Source: Pseudobdellovibrionaceae bacterium (GTDB lineage Bacteria > Bdellovibrionota > Bdellovibrionia > Bdellovibrionales > UBA1609). From it: a stretch of 64,000 bases of DNA. Under the pieces are notes generated by a model. That model was not told the origin of the DNA, ran no database searches, and saw only the letters and a list, made by a program, of their open reading frames with translations. The stretch covers positions 1,364,001 to 1,428,000 of the forward strand of contig JACKAM010000001.1 in NCBI GenBank assembly GCA_020635075.1, in the 5' to 3' direction. The translations under genes and the position numbers were made by a program. This document shows, piece by piece, positions 8,108 through 16,820 of the stretch. How positions within the stretch are numbered: the first letter of the stretch is position 1; every line of letters starts with the position of its first letter.

Positions 8108-8578
8108 TTACAGCTGGCGGTGCTTGAGGCGGAGCTCGCGGCGCTTCTTGGCGGCCTCGAAGCGGCGCTTTTCCTCTTCGGTCTGGGGAATCACAGGAGG
8201 AGCAGCCATGGGCTTACCATGGTCATCAAGAGCGACAAACGTGAGGTAGGCTGAGGCAATTTTGTACTTTTGCTTTTTGACCAGGTGCTCGGCTTCGACG
8301 GAAACACCCACTTCCATTGAGGATTTGGCCACAAAGTTCACGCAGGACTTTAAGGTAATAACCCAGCCCTGATAGGCGGGACGGTGGAAATCAAGGGCGT
8401 CTATGCTTGCGGTGACAACAGGGCGGGAACAGTGGCGCTGGGCAGAAATGGCGGCGCAGATATCGATCCAAGACATGATCACGCCGCCAAACACACTATT
8501 CAGTGAATTTGTGTGAGTTGGAAGAACCATTTCCGTCATGACAACGGAAGAGTCACATACGGGACGGCCTTCCACCAC
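8108..8578 (-). CDS. hotdog-fold acyl-CoA thioesterase
   Basis: A 156-residue cytosolic single-domain hotdog protein of the YciA/BACH type, which hydrolyses acyl-CoA to free fatty acid and CoA. The family signature SVFGGVIMSWIDICAA is at about residues 28-43; the catalytic acidic residue is expected in this helix. TASIDALDFHRPA is the dimer-interface strand and SAYLTFVALDD the last core strand. A basic, charged C-terminal tail (EEEKRRFEAAKKRRE) is common in this group. Start is one of two tandem GTG codons (8578 or 8575) after GGTGGG; ATG 8539 would delete the first strand. Confidence 0.9.
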   Translation of the reverse strand: MVEGRPVCDSSVVMTEMVLPTHTNSLNSVFGGVIMSWIDICAAISAQRHCSRPVVTASIDALDFHRPAYQGWVITLKSCVNFVAKSSMEVGVSVEAEHLVKKQKYKIASAYLTFVALDDHGKPMAAPPVIPQTEEEKRRFEAAKKRRELRLKHRQL

Positions 8579-8618
8579 ACAAACCCACCGTTAAAAATTG
8601 ACGAGTACTATCAATATC

Positions 8619-9002
8619 TCAGTTGTTGCCGCCAAAGGAGTCAGCACCAGGTCCGCGATTGATTCCAGTAGGAATAGTCATTCCAGACGCGACGGTCTGA
8701 TTTCCTGCAGGAATTGTATCGGCATTGTTCTGAGACCCACCAATAATTTGCTGGTTCTCGGCTGCGGCTTGGCGTTCTTCCTTTTCCACGAATCCAAGAT
8801 GTGGCAAACACCACACGATCAACTGAGCACGAGACTTGACGTTCATCTTTTTATAGATGTTGGTCAGGTGAAACTTCACCGTCTTCTCAGTGACGAAAAG
8901 CTGGTTCGCAACTTCCTTGTTGGACAGGCCCTTTGTCACCAACTCAGCAACTTCGGCTTCGCGGTTGGACAAACCTTTTTGTATCAGGACATCTCTGAGC
9001 AT
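8619..9002 (-). CDS. LuxR-type HTH regulator without receiver domain
   Basis: A 127-residue DNA-binding protein. Residues about 8-65 are a GerE/LuxR HTH: LSNREAEVAELVTKGLSNKE then VTEKTVKFHLTNIYKKMNV, with all landmark residues. There is no N-terminal receiver or ligand domain, and the last 45 residues are a low-complexity Gln/Asn/Gly tail. ATG 9002 is chosen over an in-frame TTG at 9020 because GGAGGGAGCAAGG precedes it. Signal input is unknown; control would have to be by abundance or by a partner protein. Confidence 0.88.
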   Translation of the reverse strand: MLRDVLIQKGLSNREAEVAELVTKGLSNKEVANQLFVTEKTVKFHLTNIYKKMNVKSRAQLIVWCLPHLGFVEKEERQAAAENQQIIGGSQNNADTIPAGNQTVASGMTIPTGINRGPGADSFGGNN

Positions 9003-9339
9003 CCTTGCTCCCTCCCCCAAAATAGGTTGTTAGTATAGTTTTAAGATCCTCTTCCTAGATCAACGAGCGGTCTTTCACTGACCACCTGTATTAAAGTCTG
9101 CCCAGGATTTTTTAATATCGCAAGCCTCTTTTGACAGAATTTTTGAAACTGGACCGACCTTTGTTAGTTTCTGTCAGACTCAATATTTATTTTTCACTGG
9201 ACCAAGATTTTATTAACCGAAAATCTAGGTCAATTTAAGTCTCTAAAAACCCTCAAAAATTCAAAATCAGCCCTTTGGAATAGGAAATTTTGTGACCTGG
9301 ACTCTAGACGGGCCTCGACGCAAGTGAGAAAATTCCTGC
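9003..9339. other. 337-nt AT-rich intergenic region
   Basis: Lies between the LuxR-type gene (starting at 9002, minus) and the end of glnD. Clearly AT-richer than its surroundings, with runs such as TTTTTAATATCG and ATTTATTTTTCAC. It should hold the LuxR-type promoter. No ORF, hairpin with a T-tract or RNA gene could be supported. Confidence 0.5.
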
Positions 9340-11658
9340 TTAGTTTTTGAGCAGATTTTTTGTCAGCCTTTTGGCTATGCTCTCTACTTTTGCCTGGAGA
9401 TCAGGAAGGCTTTTAACACCAAAAACATCGTCCACTTGTCGACCCCAGGTGAAAGCGCGCGCCCATTTGATCGTAAAACCTTCTTCGGCAAGTGCAGCTG
9501 CCGCGGCCATCAGCAGTCCCGGCCGGTCTTTGCCACGAAAACTGAGAGTCACTTCATCTTCCTTTTCATCCTGGCTGACCAAAGTCACCTGATCAAAATA
9601 CACTTCAGGGCGATTGATCTTTGAGAGATCAACTAAGGACATCCATTTTTTCAACTGGGCCGGCGTGCGGGAGGTTTTGACCTTGAACCAGTCATAGGCC
9701 CCAAACTCATCATAGGTCTGCACTGCGCACTGCTGGATCTGGCAGCCGGAGGCAAACAAAAGACCTGTCCACTCCAAAAACAGTCCTGGCCTATCGTTGC
9801 GGGTGTGCATGCGCACCCAGGTTTCTTTTTTTCGCGAGCGCCACACCAATACTTCCAGGTCGCTCTTTTTCTTACGCTTGAGCTTTTGGTAATCCTGAAT
9901 AAGCAACCGCACTGGCACTTCTTCAATCAGAGCCGGATCAAGGCCGCGAATAAACTCCTCACTGAGTTTCACCTTTTCTGATTCGGCCGACTCCAATAGC
10001 TCCATAAACTGACTGGCCCTCTTGGATGTGGCCACATCATAGAGATCCATCAAAAGTCTTTCCTTCCACTCGGACCAGGCCTCAGGATTGGTGGCTTGAA
10101 TATCGACGGCGGTAAAGATCACCAGTCTGCGCAGCCGATCCCCCTTGATGCCCTTCTCGTGAAGTCTTTGCCAGGTCGCCTTGGAGTGAGGATTCATACG
10201 GAAAGCCGCGGTGGAAATATCCAGGTGGTGCTCCACCATCCAGGCCGTCTCCACGGTCAATCGCAGAGGCACCTTCATCGCCACCAGATCTTTTTTGACC
10301 AGGGCCGCTCCTTTGATGGAGTGATTCCCTCCTCGGCCCTTAGCCAAATCATGATAAAGGGCCGTCCATATGAGGATCTGCCAATCCTGGGATGTCAGTT
10401 CTTTACCCAAGGCCTTAAGTCGGCCCAAGCTGGCTGGCTTGCGGTAAATTCGGTGGAGAACCCGAATGGCCTGAAGCAAATGGGCATTCACCGTGTAGCG
10501 GTGGTATTGATCATGTTGGACCAATCCTGCCACTTTGCTCAGCTCAGGAACACAAAACTCCAATAGTCGGGATTTGAATAAGGCCACGAGGAATTCTTCA
10601 GACTGCTCCAGGTTCAGGTAACGACTGAGGGCCTTGCCAATCTGCACCCGGGTCGGCATCTCCTTGGAAAAGGGCTCCACCAGGGCCCGCAATCGCCCTT
10701 GCATGAGACGGGAAGGGTTTTTCTCCAATACCGAAAATCCATCCAGAAGCTTGTTGAGCTTCGCTTCTTCGACCAAAGAAATCTTAGCTTTGGTTGCCCG
10801 GGCCCTCTCCACCATCCAATCGGCGTAAAAACTGACTCGCCCCAAACCCAGCTGGATCTCACGCATAAACTCGCGCAGACTTTCGTAGCCAAACCACTGG
10901 GCCAACTCAATTTGATCTCCGGCGGGAACCGCGTCCCCTCGACCCATCAGGTGCAGACGCCAACGCAATGTCAGGAAAAACTGTCGGTACTTGGCGAAGG
11001 TCTCAAGGGAGTGATCACTCACCTGGGTGTCAAATTTGTGTGGATAAAGCTCATGGACATAAAGAGCCTGCTGCAAATCCCTGAGTCCACCAGGCCCATA
11101 TTTGAGATTGGGCTCCAGATAGTTGGAAATGGAGTCATAGCGCTTGTTCCGGGCCCGCCTTTCTTCGCGCATAGCCTGCATCAGGCGGGCTGAGAACTTG
11201 CGCCCCCGGGCCTTGATCTTGGCTTTTTGCTCGGCAAGGGCTTTCTCAACCTTGGGATGAAGAGACCGGGCATGGAGAACAGCCAGGACATCAAAGGGCT
11301 CTACACCTACTGTCCAATCCTCAGGATCTTCCGGTACCCTATACCTGAGTTTGACCCCTTCTTCATTGAGTCTGCTGGCAAATGAAAAGACCTTCTGTTC
11401 GTCTCCGGTGAGGAGAATGTCCACGTCGGACCGTGGACTCAACTCCCCTCGAGCCCAGGAGCCTAAAGCCACAGCTCCCACCTCGGCCCATTCGGGGTGA
11501 GAAGAGAGTCGGGCCATGAGCTTGTCTTCAAGCCACTGAGAAAAAGGAATGGCCGCACCCATTAACGTCCTTTCGGGCGGCACGATGAGCCCTGAGGGCT
11601 GAAGACCTTTTAGGCCTTCTTCCAATTCTGCTGAAGTGAGAAAGGACTTACTTGCCAT
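9340..11658 (-). CDS. glnD: bifunctional PII uridylyltransferase/uridylyl-removing enzyme
   Basis: A 772-residue GlnD, which uridylylates and deuridylylates the PII nitrogen-signalling protein in response to glutamine. Domains in order: nucleotidyltransferase with GSWARGE (66-72) and Asp78/Asp80 of SDVD; the linking motif KYGPGGLRDLQ (about 186-196); HD hydrolase domain with His436-Asp437; and two C-terminal ACT domains, each starting at a DRPGL motif, that sense glutamine. It is shorter than E. coli GlnD (890 residues), mainly at the N-terminus. Start ATG 11658 has a weak ribosome site. No glnB or glnA is nearby. Confidence 0.92.
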   Translation of the reverse strand: MASKSFLTSAELEEGLKGLQPSGLIVPPERTLMGAAIPFSQWLEDKLMARLSSHPEWAEVGAVALGSWARGELSPRSDVDILLTGDEQKVFSFASRLNEEGVKLRYRVPEDPEDWTVGVEPFDVLAVLHARSLHPKVEKALAEQKAKIKARGRKFSARLMQAMREERRARNKRYDSISNYLEPNLKYGPGGLRDLQQALYVHELYPHKFDTQVSDHSLETFAKYRQFFLTLRWRLHLMGRGDAVPAGDQIELAQWFGYESLREFMREIQLGLGRVSFYADWMVERARATKAKISLVEEAKLNKLLDGFSVLEKNPSRLMQGRLRALVEPFSKEMPTRVQIGKALSRYLNLEQSEEFLVALFKSRLLEFCVPELSKVAGLVQHDQYHRYTVNAHLLQAIRVLHRIYRKPASLGRLKALGKELTSQDWQILIWTALYHDLAKGRGGNHSIKGAALVKKDLVAMKVPLRLTVETAWMVEHHLDISTAAFRMNPHSKATWQRLHEKGIKGDRLRRLVIFTAVDIQATNPEAWSEWKERLLMDLYDVATSKRASQFMELLESAESEKVKLSEEFIRGLDPALIEEVPVRLLIQDYQKLKRKKKSDLEVLVWRSRKKETWVRMHTRNDRPGLFLEWTGLLFASGCQIQQCAVQTYDEFGAYDWFKVKTSRTPAQLKKWMSLVDLSKINRPEVYFDQVTLVSQDEKEDEVTLSFRGKDRPGLLMAAAAALAEEGFTIKWARAFTWGRQVDDVFGVKSLPDLQAKVESIAKRLTKNLLKN

Positions 11659-11730
11659 GTTTGCCGAATTCCAGGTTAAGACGTCCTCTGCAGACTATCC
11701 CAACTGGAGCAATTTGGCCAAGGTCGGCCG

Positions 11731-12003
11731 CTATTTCTTTTGAAATAATGGGGCCACGAGAGTCATGTCTCCGCCGATTTTCCAGTAAACTAGAATGCCA
11801 GCTCCCAGGCCTATAAAAAAGAAGGACCACAAGCGAAACTCCTCAAGCATATCTTTACTCCAATCCCCTTTGATCAAAGAAATGATATCTGGGCGAAGAG
11901 AATACCTGAGGCTATCGACAAAACCTTGGTGATCTTTGAACCATGGCTTGTAGAGAACAAACCAAACAGCGAAACACACTCCAACCGCCAGAAGCTCTCT
12001 CAT
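11731..12003 (-). CDS. small two-helix membrane protein
   Basis: A 90-residue protein with a hydrophobic helix at residues 3-18 and another at about 60-78 (FFFIGLGAGILVYW), with a charged loop between, so probably an inner-membrane hairpin. ATG 12003 follows AGGGGG at good spacing. I recognise no family. It lies between mutS and glnD on the same strand, behind the long palindrome at 12054-12159. Confidence 0.65.
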   Translation of the reverse strand: MRELLAVGVCFAVWFVLYKPWFKDHQGFVDSLRYSLRPDIISLIKGDWSKDMLEEFRLWSFFFIGLGAGILVYWKIGGDMTLVAPLFQKK

Positions 12004-12053
12004 TATACCCCCTATTTGTGTCCCGCAATTGAATCCATGGTAAACCTAAGGCA

Positions 12054-12159
12054 GTAAGGTACCAAGTCCCTTTTTCAGATGCGGTGGAACAAATGACTGA
12101 AGATAGGGTTCTTCAGTTATTTGTTCCACCGCATCTGAAAAAGGGACTTGGTACCTTAC
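12054..12159. repeat. 49-bp inverted repeat at the mutS 3' end
   Basis: Arms 12054-12102 and 12111-12159 are complementary with a single mismatch around an 8-nt loop. The outer ends are GTAAGGTACC and GGTACCTTAC. The TAA stop of mutS (12158-12156) lies inside the right arm, so the element begins within the coding sequence. There is no T-tract after the stem. Far longer than a normal terminator stem. Confidence 0.92.
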
Positions 12160-14678
12160 GAAAGACTCTTTTGCCATTTGGCTATGTGGTTGAGGGCTTC
12201 AAGAGGAGTCATGCCGGTGACTGAAAGGTCTTTGAGTTCTCTCAGTAGCTCGACTTCCTCAGGATTCAAGGATGGCTCAAAGACAGGATCTGAAGCCACA
12301 TCTTCAGGCGAAGTGTCCATTTCCATAAAGCTCATTTGTCCCGATCCGCTGGCCTGAAAGGACTCTAGCTTTTTGAGCAACTGACCGGCACGATGGGTGA
12401 CCTCGCGGGGTAGCCCCGCCAGGCGCGCCACTTGAATCCCGTAGGATTTGTTGGCTGGACCACCCACTAGAGTGTGCAGGAACTGAATCTCACCTGATTT
12501 CTCGGTGATCGTCATATGGGCGTTCTTCACGCGGGGAAGCCGAGCCTCCAATTGAGTCAACTCATGATAATGGGTGGCAAACAAAGTCATGGCCTGCTTT
12601 TTCTCCACCAGGTACTCAAGTATGGATTGGGCCAGGCTCATACCATCATAGGTAGATGTTCCCCGCCCCACTTCGTCGAGAATCACCAGAGAATGATGGC
12701 CCGCCTCTTTGAGCATCTCAGCAGTTTCCTGCATCTCCACCATAAAAGTTGAAAGGCCTTCACTCAAGAAATCGCTGGCACCAATGCGCGTGAAAATCCG
12801 ATCAAACAAAGGCAGAATGGCACTTTCAGCAGGAACAAAAGACCCAATCTGAGCTAAGATCGCCGTGATCGCCACTTGCCTCATAATCGTCGACTTACCG
12901 GCCATGTTGGGTCCGGTGAGCAAAAGACACTCACTTTGGTTGATCCGAATGTCATTGGGGACAAAGCGTTTATTGACCTCTTGCTCCACCACCGGATGAC
13001 GACTGGCTTTGATTTGCAGCCCTCCTGCATGACTAAAGCTCGGCCTGCGGTATTTGTACTCAATGGCCAGCCAGGCAAGGGAGCTCACCACATCGAGCTC
13101 CGACCACTCTTTGGCCAGGGCCATCAGATCAGCTGTGGTTGCTAAAATAGCTTGGCGGAGATCGGCAAATAGTTCCTTTTCCAAATCCACCCGCTTGGTC
13201 CGGGCGGCCAAGACCTTGCGCTCCAGCTCCTGCAACTCATCGGTGGTGTAGCGTTCGGCATTGGTGAGAGTTTGCTTGCGCAAATAATGACCTGGGACTT
13301 TGTCCTTATGGGTGTTGGTCACTTCGATGTAGTAGCCAAATACATTGTTGTAGCGCACTTTGAGAGACGGAATTCCGGTGGTTTCTTTTTCTCGCGCTTC
13401 CAAAGCCAGCAAAAGACTTTGGCTGTCCTCACTCAGTTGAATCCACTCATCGAGCTGTGGGTGAAATCCACGACGGATCACTCCACCGTCTTTGGTGGAA
13501 ACTGGCGGCTCCTCAACTAAGGTGTTATCAATTCGGCCGACAAGCTCAACACATGTTTGCCAACTGGTGGGATCACCCTTGCCATCACACCATTCGCGAA
13601 GTCTTAAGCCCACCATCAGGGAATTCTTGAGTGACTCCATATCTCGCGGGGAACAGTTCGGGTTCGAGATCTTACCCAAACGGCGCTCCACATCTCCCAT
13701 GCCCATGAGAACTTTGCGCAGGGACTCCAGCTCCCCTGGCTTTGATTGCCAGCGGTCCACCCGAATTTGCCGAGCGTTGATCTCCTCCACGTCGAGCAAG
13801 GGAAACTGCAGCCATTGCTTCAGCATGCGGGCACCGGCCGACGTCTTGGTGCGATTAAGAGCGTGAAAAAGACTGCCCCTGGCTTCACCCTTATAGGATT
13901 CAAATATCTCCAGATGCCTTGTCACCGTCGGCGACAGCACTAGGCGCTTTTGCAAGCGGCGCTCTTCAAATTGACCAAGGGTGGTCCGAAGTTCCACGCC
14001 CTGCATAGTGAGAGCGTAACTCAAAAGCCTGTGCGCGGACTCGGGCAAAGCACCCTGTTCACCAGACAGAAGCTCTGGGTTGATCACGTGGCTACTGAGG
14101 GCCAAGCCCTCAAGAGCCTGGCGATCAAACCACTCCCTCTTTTGCTGAGGGGCCAGGATCAGCTCCACCGGAGATAAAAGCTTTATCAATCTTTGCTGTT
14201 CTTCTGGCTTGGCCTCCCGGTAGTAAAAGGCCTCACCCGTGGTGGCTTCCAAAAAGGCCACCGTGTCCTCGTCATAAGAGGCTATGTAGTTGGCCTCAAT
14301 TTGATCCAGAGTGTCCGGGTCATAGACCATTCCGGGGCTTAAACAACGTGTGACCGCCCTTTTAACAATGCCCTTGGCCTCTCTCGGGTCTTCAATTTGA
14401 TCGCAAATGGCAATTTTTTTACCTGCCGCCAAAAGCTTGCCAATGGGCCCGGCAATACTGTGATGGGGCACTCCGCACATGGGAGTATCGTCTGCTGATT
14501 TTTTGTTTCTTTGGGTCAAAGCAATGTTCAAAATCGGAGCCGCAATCAAGGCATCTTCATGAAACATTTCGAAAAAGTCGCCCATGCGAAACAGCACCAC
14601 CTTGTCCGGATGGTCTTCTTTGACCGACCAATACTGCTCCATCAACGGCGTGAGTTTTTTGCCCTTTTTTGTGGCCAC
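12156..14678 (-). CDS. mutS: DNA mismatch repair ATPase MutS
   Basis: An 840-residue MutS, which recognises mispairs and starts methyl-independent or strand-directed repair with MutL. The mismatch-reading motif is GDFFEMF with Phe35 and Glu37. Walker A TGPNMAGKST is at 588-597, Walker B ends in Asp668-Glu669 (LVILDEVG), with STY and ATHYH (about 703) signature motifs; the C-terminus carries the tetramer/helix-turn-helix region. I chose GTG 14678 because GGGGGA precedes it and the N-terminus then matches the usual length; an upstream ATG at 14747 lacks a ribosome site. No mutL nearby. The stop codon is part of a long palindrome. Confidence 0.96.
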   Translation of the reverse strand: MATKKGKKLTPLMEQYWSVKEDHPDKVVLFRMGDFFEMFHEDALIAAPILNIALTQRNKKSADDTPMCGVPHHSIAGPIGKLLAAGKKIAICDQIEDPREAKGIVKRAVTRCLSPGMVYDPDTLDQIEANYIASYDEDTVAFLEATTGEAFYYREAKPEEQQRLIKLLSPVELILAPQQKREWFDRQALEGLALSSHVINPELLSGEQGALPESAHRLLSYALTMQGVELRTTLGQFEERRLQKRLVLSPTVTRHLEIFESYKGEARGSLFHALNRTKTSAGARMLKQWLQFPLLDVEEINARQIRVDRWQSKPGELESLRKVLMGMGDVERRLGKISNPNCSPRDMESLKNSLMVGLRLREWCDGKGDPTSWQTCVELVGRIDNTLVEEPPVSTKDGGVIRRGFHPQLDEWIQLSEDSQSLLLALEAREKETTGIPSLKVRYNNVFGYYIEVTNTHKDKVPGHYLRKQTLTNAERYTTDELQELERKVLAARTKRVDLEKELFADLRQAILATTADLMALAKEWSELDVVSSLAWLAIEYKYRRPSFSHAGGLQIKASRHPVVEQEVNKRFVPNDIRINQSECLLLTGPNMAGKSTIMRQVAITAILAQIGSFVPAESAILPLFDRIFTRIGASDFLSEGLSTFMVEMQETAEMLKEAGHHSLVILDEVGRGTSTYDGMSLAQSILEYLVEKKQAMTLFATHYHELTQLEARLPRVKNAHMTITEKSGEIQFLHTLVGGPANKSYGIQVARLAGLPREVTHRAGQLLKKLESFQASGSGQMSFMEMDTSPEDVASDPVFEPSLNPEEVELLRELKDLSVTGMTPLEALNHIAKWQKSLS

Positions 14679-14851
14679 CGGAATCCCCCGAAACAACGTG
14701 ATTTCATCAAACCTAAGACTGGAGCCCCACCAAACCCCAAGCCCCATTTGGGGTCAATGGCAACCTCACTCGACCTCCGTCAGGCGCACACTGCGGCACC
14801 TGTAGGGTCGACTTAATGCAATGCTTCCGTAAATATGAGGAGGGTGAGCCT

Positions 14852-14873
14852 ACCCCATGAGAAAACATGGGGT
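14852..14873. terminator. hairpin downstream of LysR-type gene
   Basis: ACCCCATG (14852-14859) pairs with CATGGGGT (14866-14873) around a 6-nt A-rich loop, 5 nt past the stop of the LysR-type gene and ahead of mutS. No T-tract follows in the minus direction, so it may be a weak or Rho-assisted terminator. Confidence 0.4.
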
Positions 14874-14878
14874 GCAAT

Positions 14879-15796
14879 TTAGGACTGTGGAGCAAGGGCC
14901 CTTTTGAGTTCCTCAAGAATTCGACCCACGTGGGCCGGCCGACTGCGGTTTTTGAGGTAAGCTAAGGAAAGTCCATTCTTTAACGGCCTTCCGCAGCCCT
15001 TAAACACATGAAGCTTGTGGCCTTCATCCCGAAGTTTTTGTACCAGGTGATCAGGCAATACACCCACACCCAAATCCGACAACACAAGGCGAGCGATGGC
15101 CTGAACGTCCATCACCTGGGCGCGCACATTGAGCATGAGGTTTTTGCGCTTAAGGTGGTGGCTAAACCAGGAGCGCAGCACCGGCTCTCCCTCTTGGTAG
15201 GCCAAATACTCGAGAGACTCAAAGTAGGACTTGGTGTTACCCGGTTTGCCAAAGCGCTTGAGGAATTTCTCAGTTGCCACCAAATCGTGGATTTCTTCTG
15301 AGACTTCTTCCACGTGGATGCGCTTGTCCATATTAAAGTCATCGACAAATGCAAAGTCCAAGTGCCCGCTCAACAGCTCCTCATTGATCTTGTTTGCAAA
15401 ATCCATGGTCAAATGGAACTGCAGCTCCGGAAACTCCTGCCCTAATTGGCCTAGAATCGGCACAATGCGGTTGTTGCCAAACTCAATGGGCATCCCAATA
15501 TTAACCACACCCTTCATTTCCGCTTCACGGTTGGTCACCGCATTCAAAACGTCTTCAATGTTGAATAAGGCCGGCTGGATCACTTTGTAGAGCTCGTCCC
15601 CTTCGGTCGTGGGATAGATCTTCTTGTTGATGCGGTCGAAGAGTTTGACCTCAAGGGTTTCTTCCAAGGTTTTAATGTGCTGGCTCACACCGCTTTGGGT
15701 AAGGTGAAGCTCTTTCGAGGCCGTTGTCATACAACGGGTCTTGTACACACATTCAAACACACGCAAGTTATTGAGATTAATACTGTCGATTTGCAT
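14879..15796 (-). CDS. LysR-family transcriptional regulator
   Basis: A 305-residue LTTR. The N-terminal winged HTH is at about 8-65 (NNLRVFECVYKT, ASKELHLTQSGVSQHIKTLE, LFDRI), followed by the linker helix and a two-lobe periplasmic-binding-like effector domain (VNIGMPIEFGNN to VGVLPDHLV). LTTRs bind as tetramers and often control a divergent gene; the neighbour upstream is not divergent here (16059-16544 is also on the minus strand), so the target is unknown. Effector ligand not predictable. Confidence 0.93.
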   Translation of the reverse strand: MQIDSINLNNLRVFECVYKTRCMTTASKELHLTQSGVSQHIKTLEETLEVKLFDRINKKIYPTTEGDELYKVIQPALFNIEDVLNAVTNREAEMKGVVNIGMPIEFGNNRIVPILGQLGQEFPELQFHLTMDFANKINEELLSGHLDFAFVDDFNMDKRIHVEEVSEEIHDLVATEKFLKRFGKPGNTKSYFESLEYLAYQEGEPVLRSWFSHHLKRKNLMLNVRAQVMDVQAIARLVLSDLGVGVLPDHLVQKLRDEGHKLHVFKGCGRPLKNGLSLAYLKNRSRPAHVGRILEELKRALAPQS

Positions 15797-15965
15797 AGGC
15801 CCCTTCTATCACAATCAGTATTTCGAATGTTAAAGAATTAGTGAAACTGATGGAAGCCACCAATTTCCTATAATTTTTACTGCGGATTCCCCAAGAGGCA
15901 AAGCTCTACCCTTGTCAGATTTGCCAGAATTGTGACAAGGCCCCTGAAGGAAGGAAAAACCGTCC

Positions 15966-15998
15966 GAAAAAAAGAAAACGCGATCCCTCGGGATCGCG
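15966..15998 (-). terminator. intrinsic terminator after 16059-16544 gene
   Basis: A 9-bp GC-rich stem (CGCGATCCC, 15979-15987, with GGGATCGCG, 15990-15998) and 2-nt loop is followed on the minus strand by TTTTCTTTTTTT. Classic Rho-independent form, serving the gene that ends at 16059. Confidence 0.88.
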
Positions 15999-16058
15999 CT
16001 TTAAATGAACTCAAACAAGCAACAAACTGGATTGGGTCTCTTTTATTCTCTCAAAGGA

Positions 16059-16544
16059 TCAGAGGATCTGCTCAATCTGGATGGTAAAAACAGGCTCAGG
16101 AGATCCCTGAAGAACCAACTCACCAATGATGGCGTCGTTGGCTGTGACAGTCTCAACACGGACTTCCCACAGAAGTTCTGGCTGCTCCAGGTGGCTGCGG
16201 TAGTCGACGATGGTGATGAATGTGGTTTCCGGAAGTGGGCCTTCAGCTGTCAGGTGGGCAGGATTGACGGCGGTGATCACGCGAGCACCTTCAATATTGA
16301 GAGTGTCTTCAATAATTTGGTACTGCTTGAAAATGCCGTTGAGGTTTAGCTTGATCTGGGAGGGCTTCATTTGACCATCAAGCTTAGTGAGAACAACTTC
16401 CACGCGCTGAACTTCGGCAAACATTCCATTGGCCATTTGCACTTCCATTTTGGCGGATTCAACGGGGCGATTCCAGCCAGGAAGAGAGATGGCAAAAGCT
16501 TGAAAGGTAAAAAGTACGGCGATTGTGGCGATAAGTTGTTTCAT
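16059..16544 (-). CDS. secreted hypothetical protein
   Basis: A 161-residue exported protein with signal peptide MKQLIATIAVLFTFQAFA. The mature chain (ISLPGWNRPVES...) is small and beta-rich with no Cys, and no recognised family motif. ATG 16544 follows AGGGGACAGG; the upstream in-frame extension lacks a signal peptide. It stands alone with its own terminator. Probably periplasmic; function unknown. Confidence 0.75.
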   Translation of the reverse strand: MKQLIATIAVLFTFQAFAISLPGWNRPVESAKMEVQMANGMFAEVQRVEVVLTKLDGQMKPSQIKLNLNGIFKQYQIIEDTLNIEGARVITAVNPAHLTAEGPLPETTFITIVDYRSHLEQPELLWEVRVETVTANDAIIGELVLQGSPEPVFTIQIEQIL

Positions 16545-16573
16545 GATCCTGTCCCCTTTGAGTTTGAGTTCGT

Positions 16574-16594
16574 TTGTTCCAGTGCTTGGAACAA
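16574..16594. promoter_or_regulatory. short palindrome TTGTTCCA-5-TGGAACAA
   Basis: Eight-base arms 16574-16581 and 16587-16594 lie about 30 nt upstream of the minus-strand start at 16544, within the likely promoter or leader. It could be an operator; it also contains the GTTCC/GGAAC core seen in the larger palindromes of this window. Confidence 0.35.
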
Positions 16595-16670
16595 GAGGAG
16601 TTATAACCACTTTGCCCCTTCAGTAAAAATTATCTGATATTAATTACATTCATTAGTTTTACTCATGAAT

Positions 16671-16693
16671 CTTGGTTCCAGGCTGGAACCAAG
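16671..16693. repeat. minimal GGTTCC palindrome
   Basis: CTTGGTTCCAG (16671-16681) and CTGGAACCAAG (16683-16693) are exact complements around one base, in the divergent gap between the genes at 16544 and 16821. The arms equal the outer ends of the long elements at 34346-34580 (TTGGTTCCAGG), so this looks like a solo end-pair or an operator. Confidence 0.6.
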
Positions 16694-16820
16694 AGAACTG
16701 AACAAGGCCTGCCACCTGTCACCTGAGTGAACAATACTACTATTGTAAGTAGCTGAAATTACAACCTCATTTTTGGCTCTGAGGTTGCAGTCTTCAATCT
16801 CAGGGGAGGGCTCTGATTAG

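Noticed and set aside
11648..11830. 60-codon minus-strand ORF before glnD
   Set aside because: Overlaps the end of the small membrane-protein gene and the glnD start; no ribosome site.
12054..12159. Classical intrinsic terminator for mutS
   Set aside because: The stem is 49 bp, mostly AT/GC mixed, and has no T-tract on the minus strand; it also includes the stop codon. A termination role is still possible but not by the standard form.
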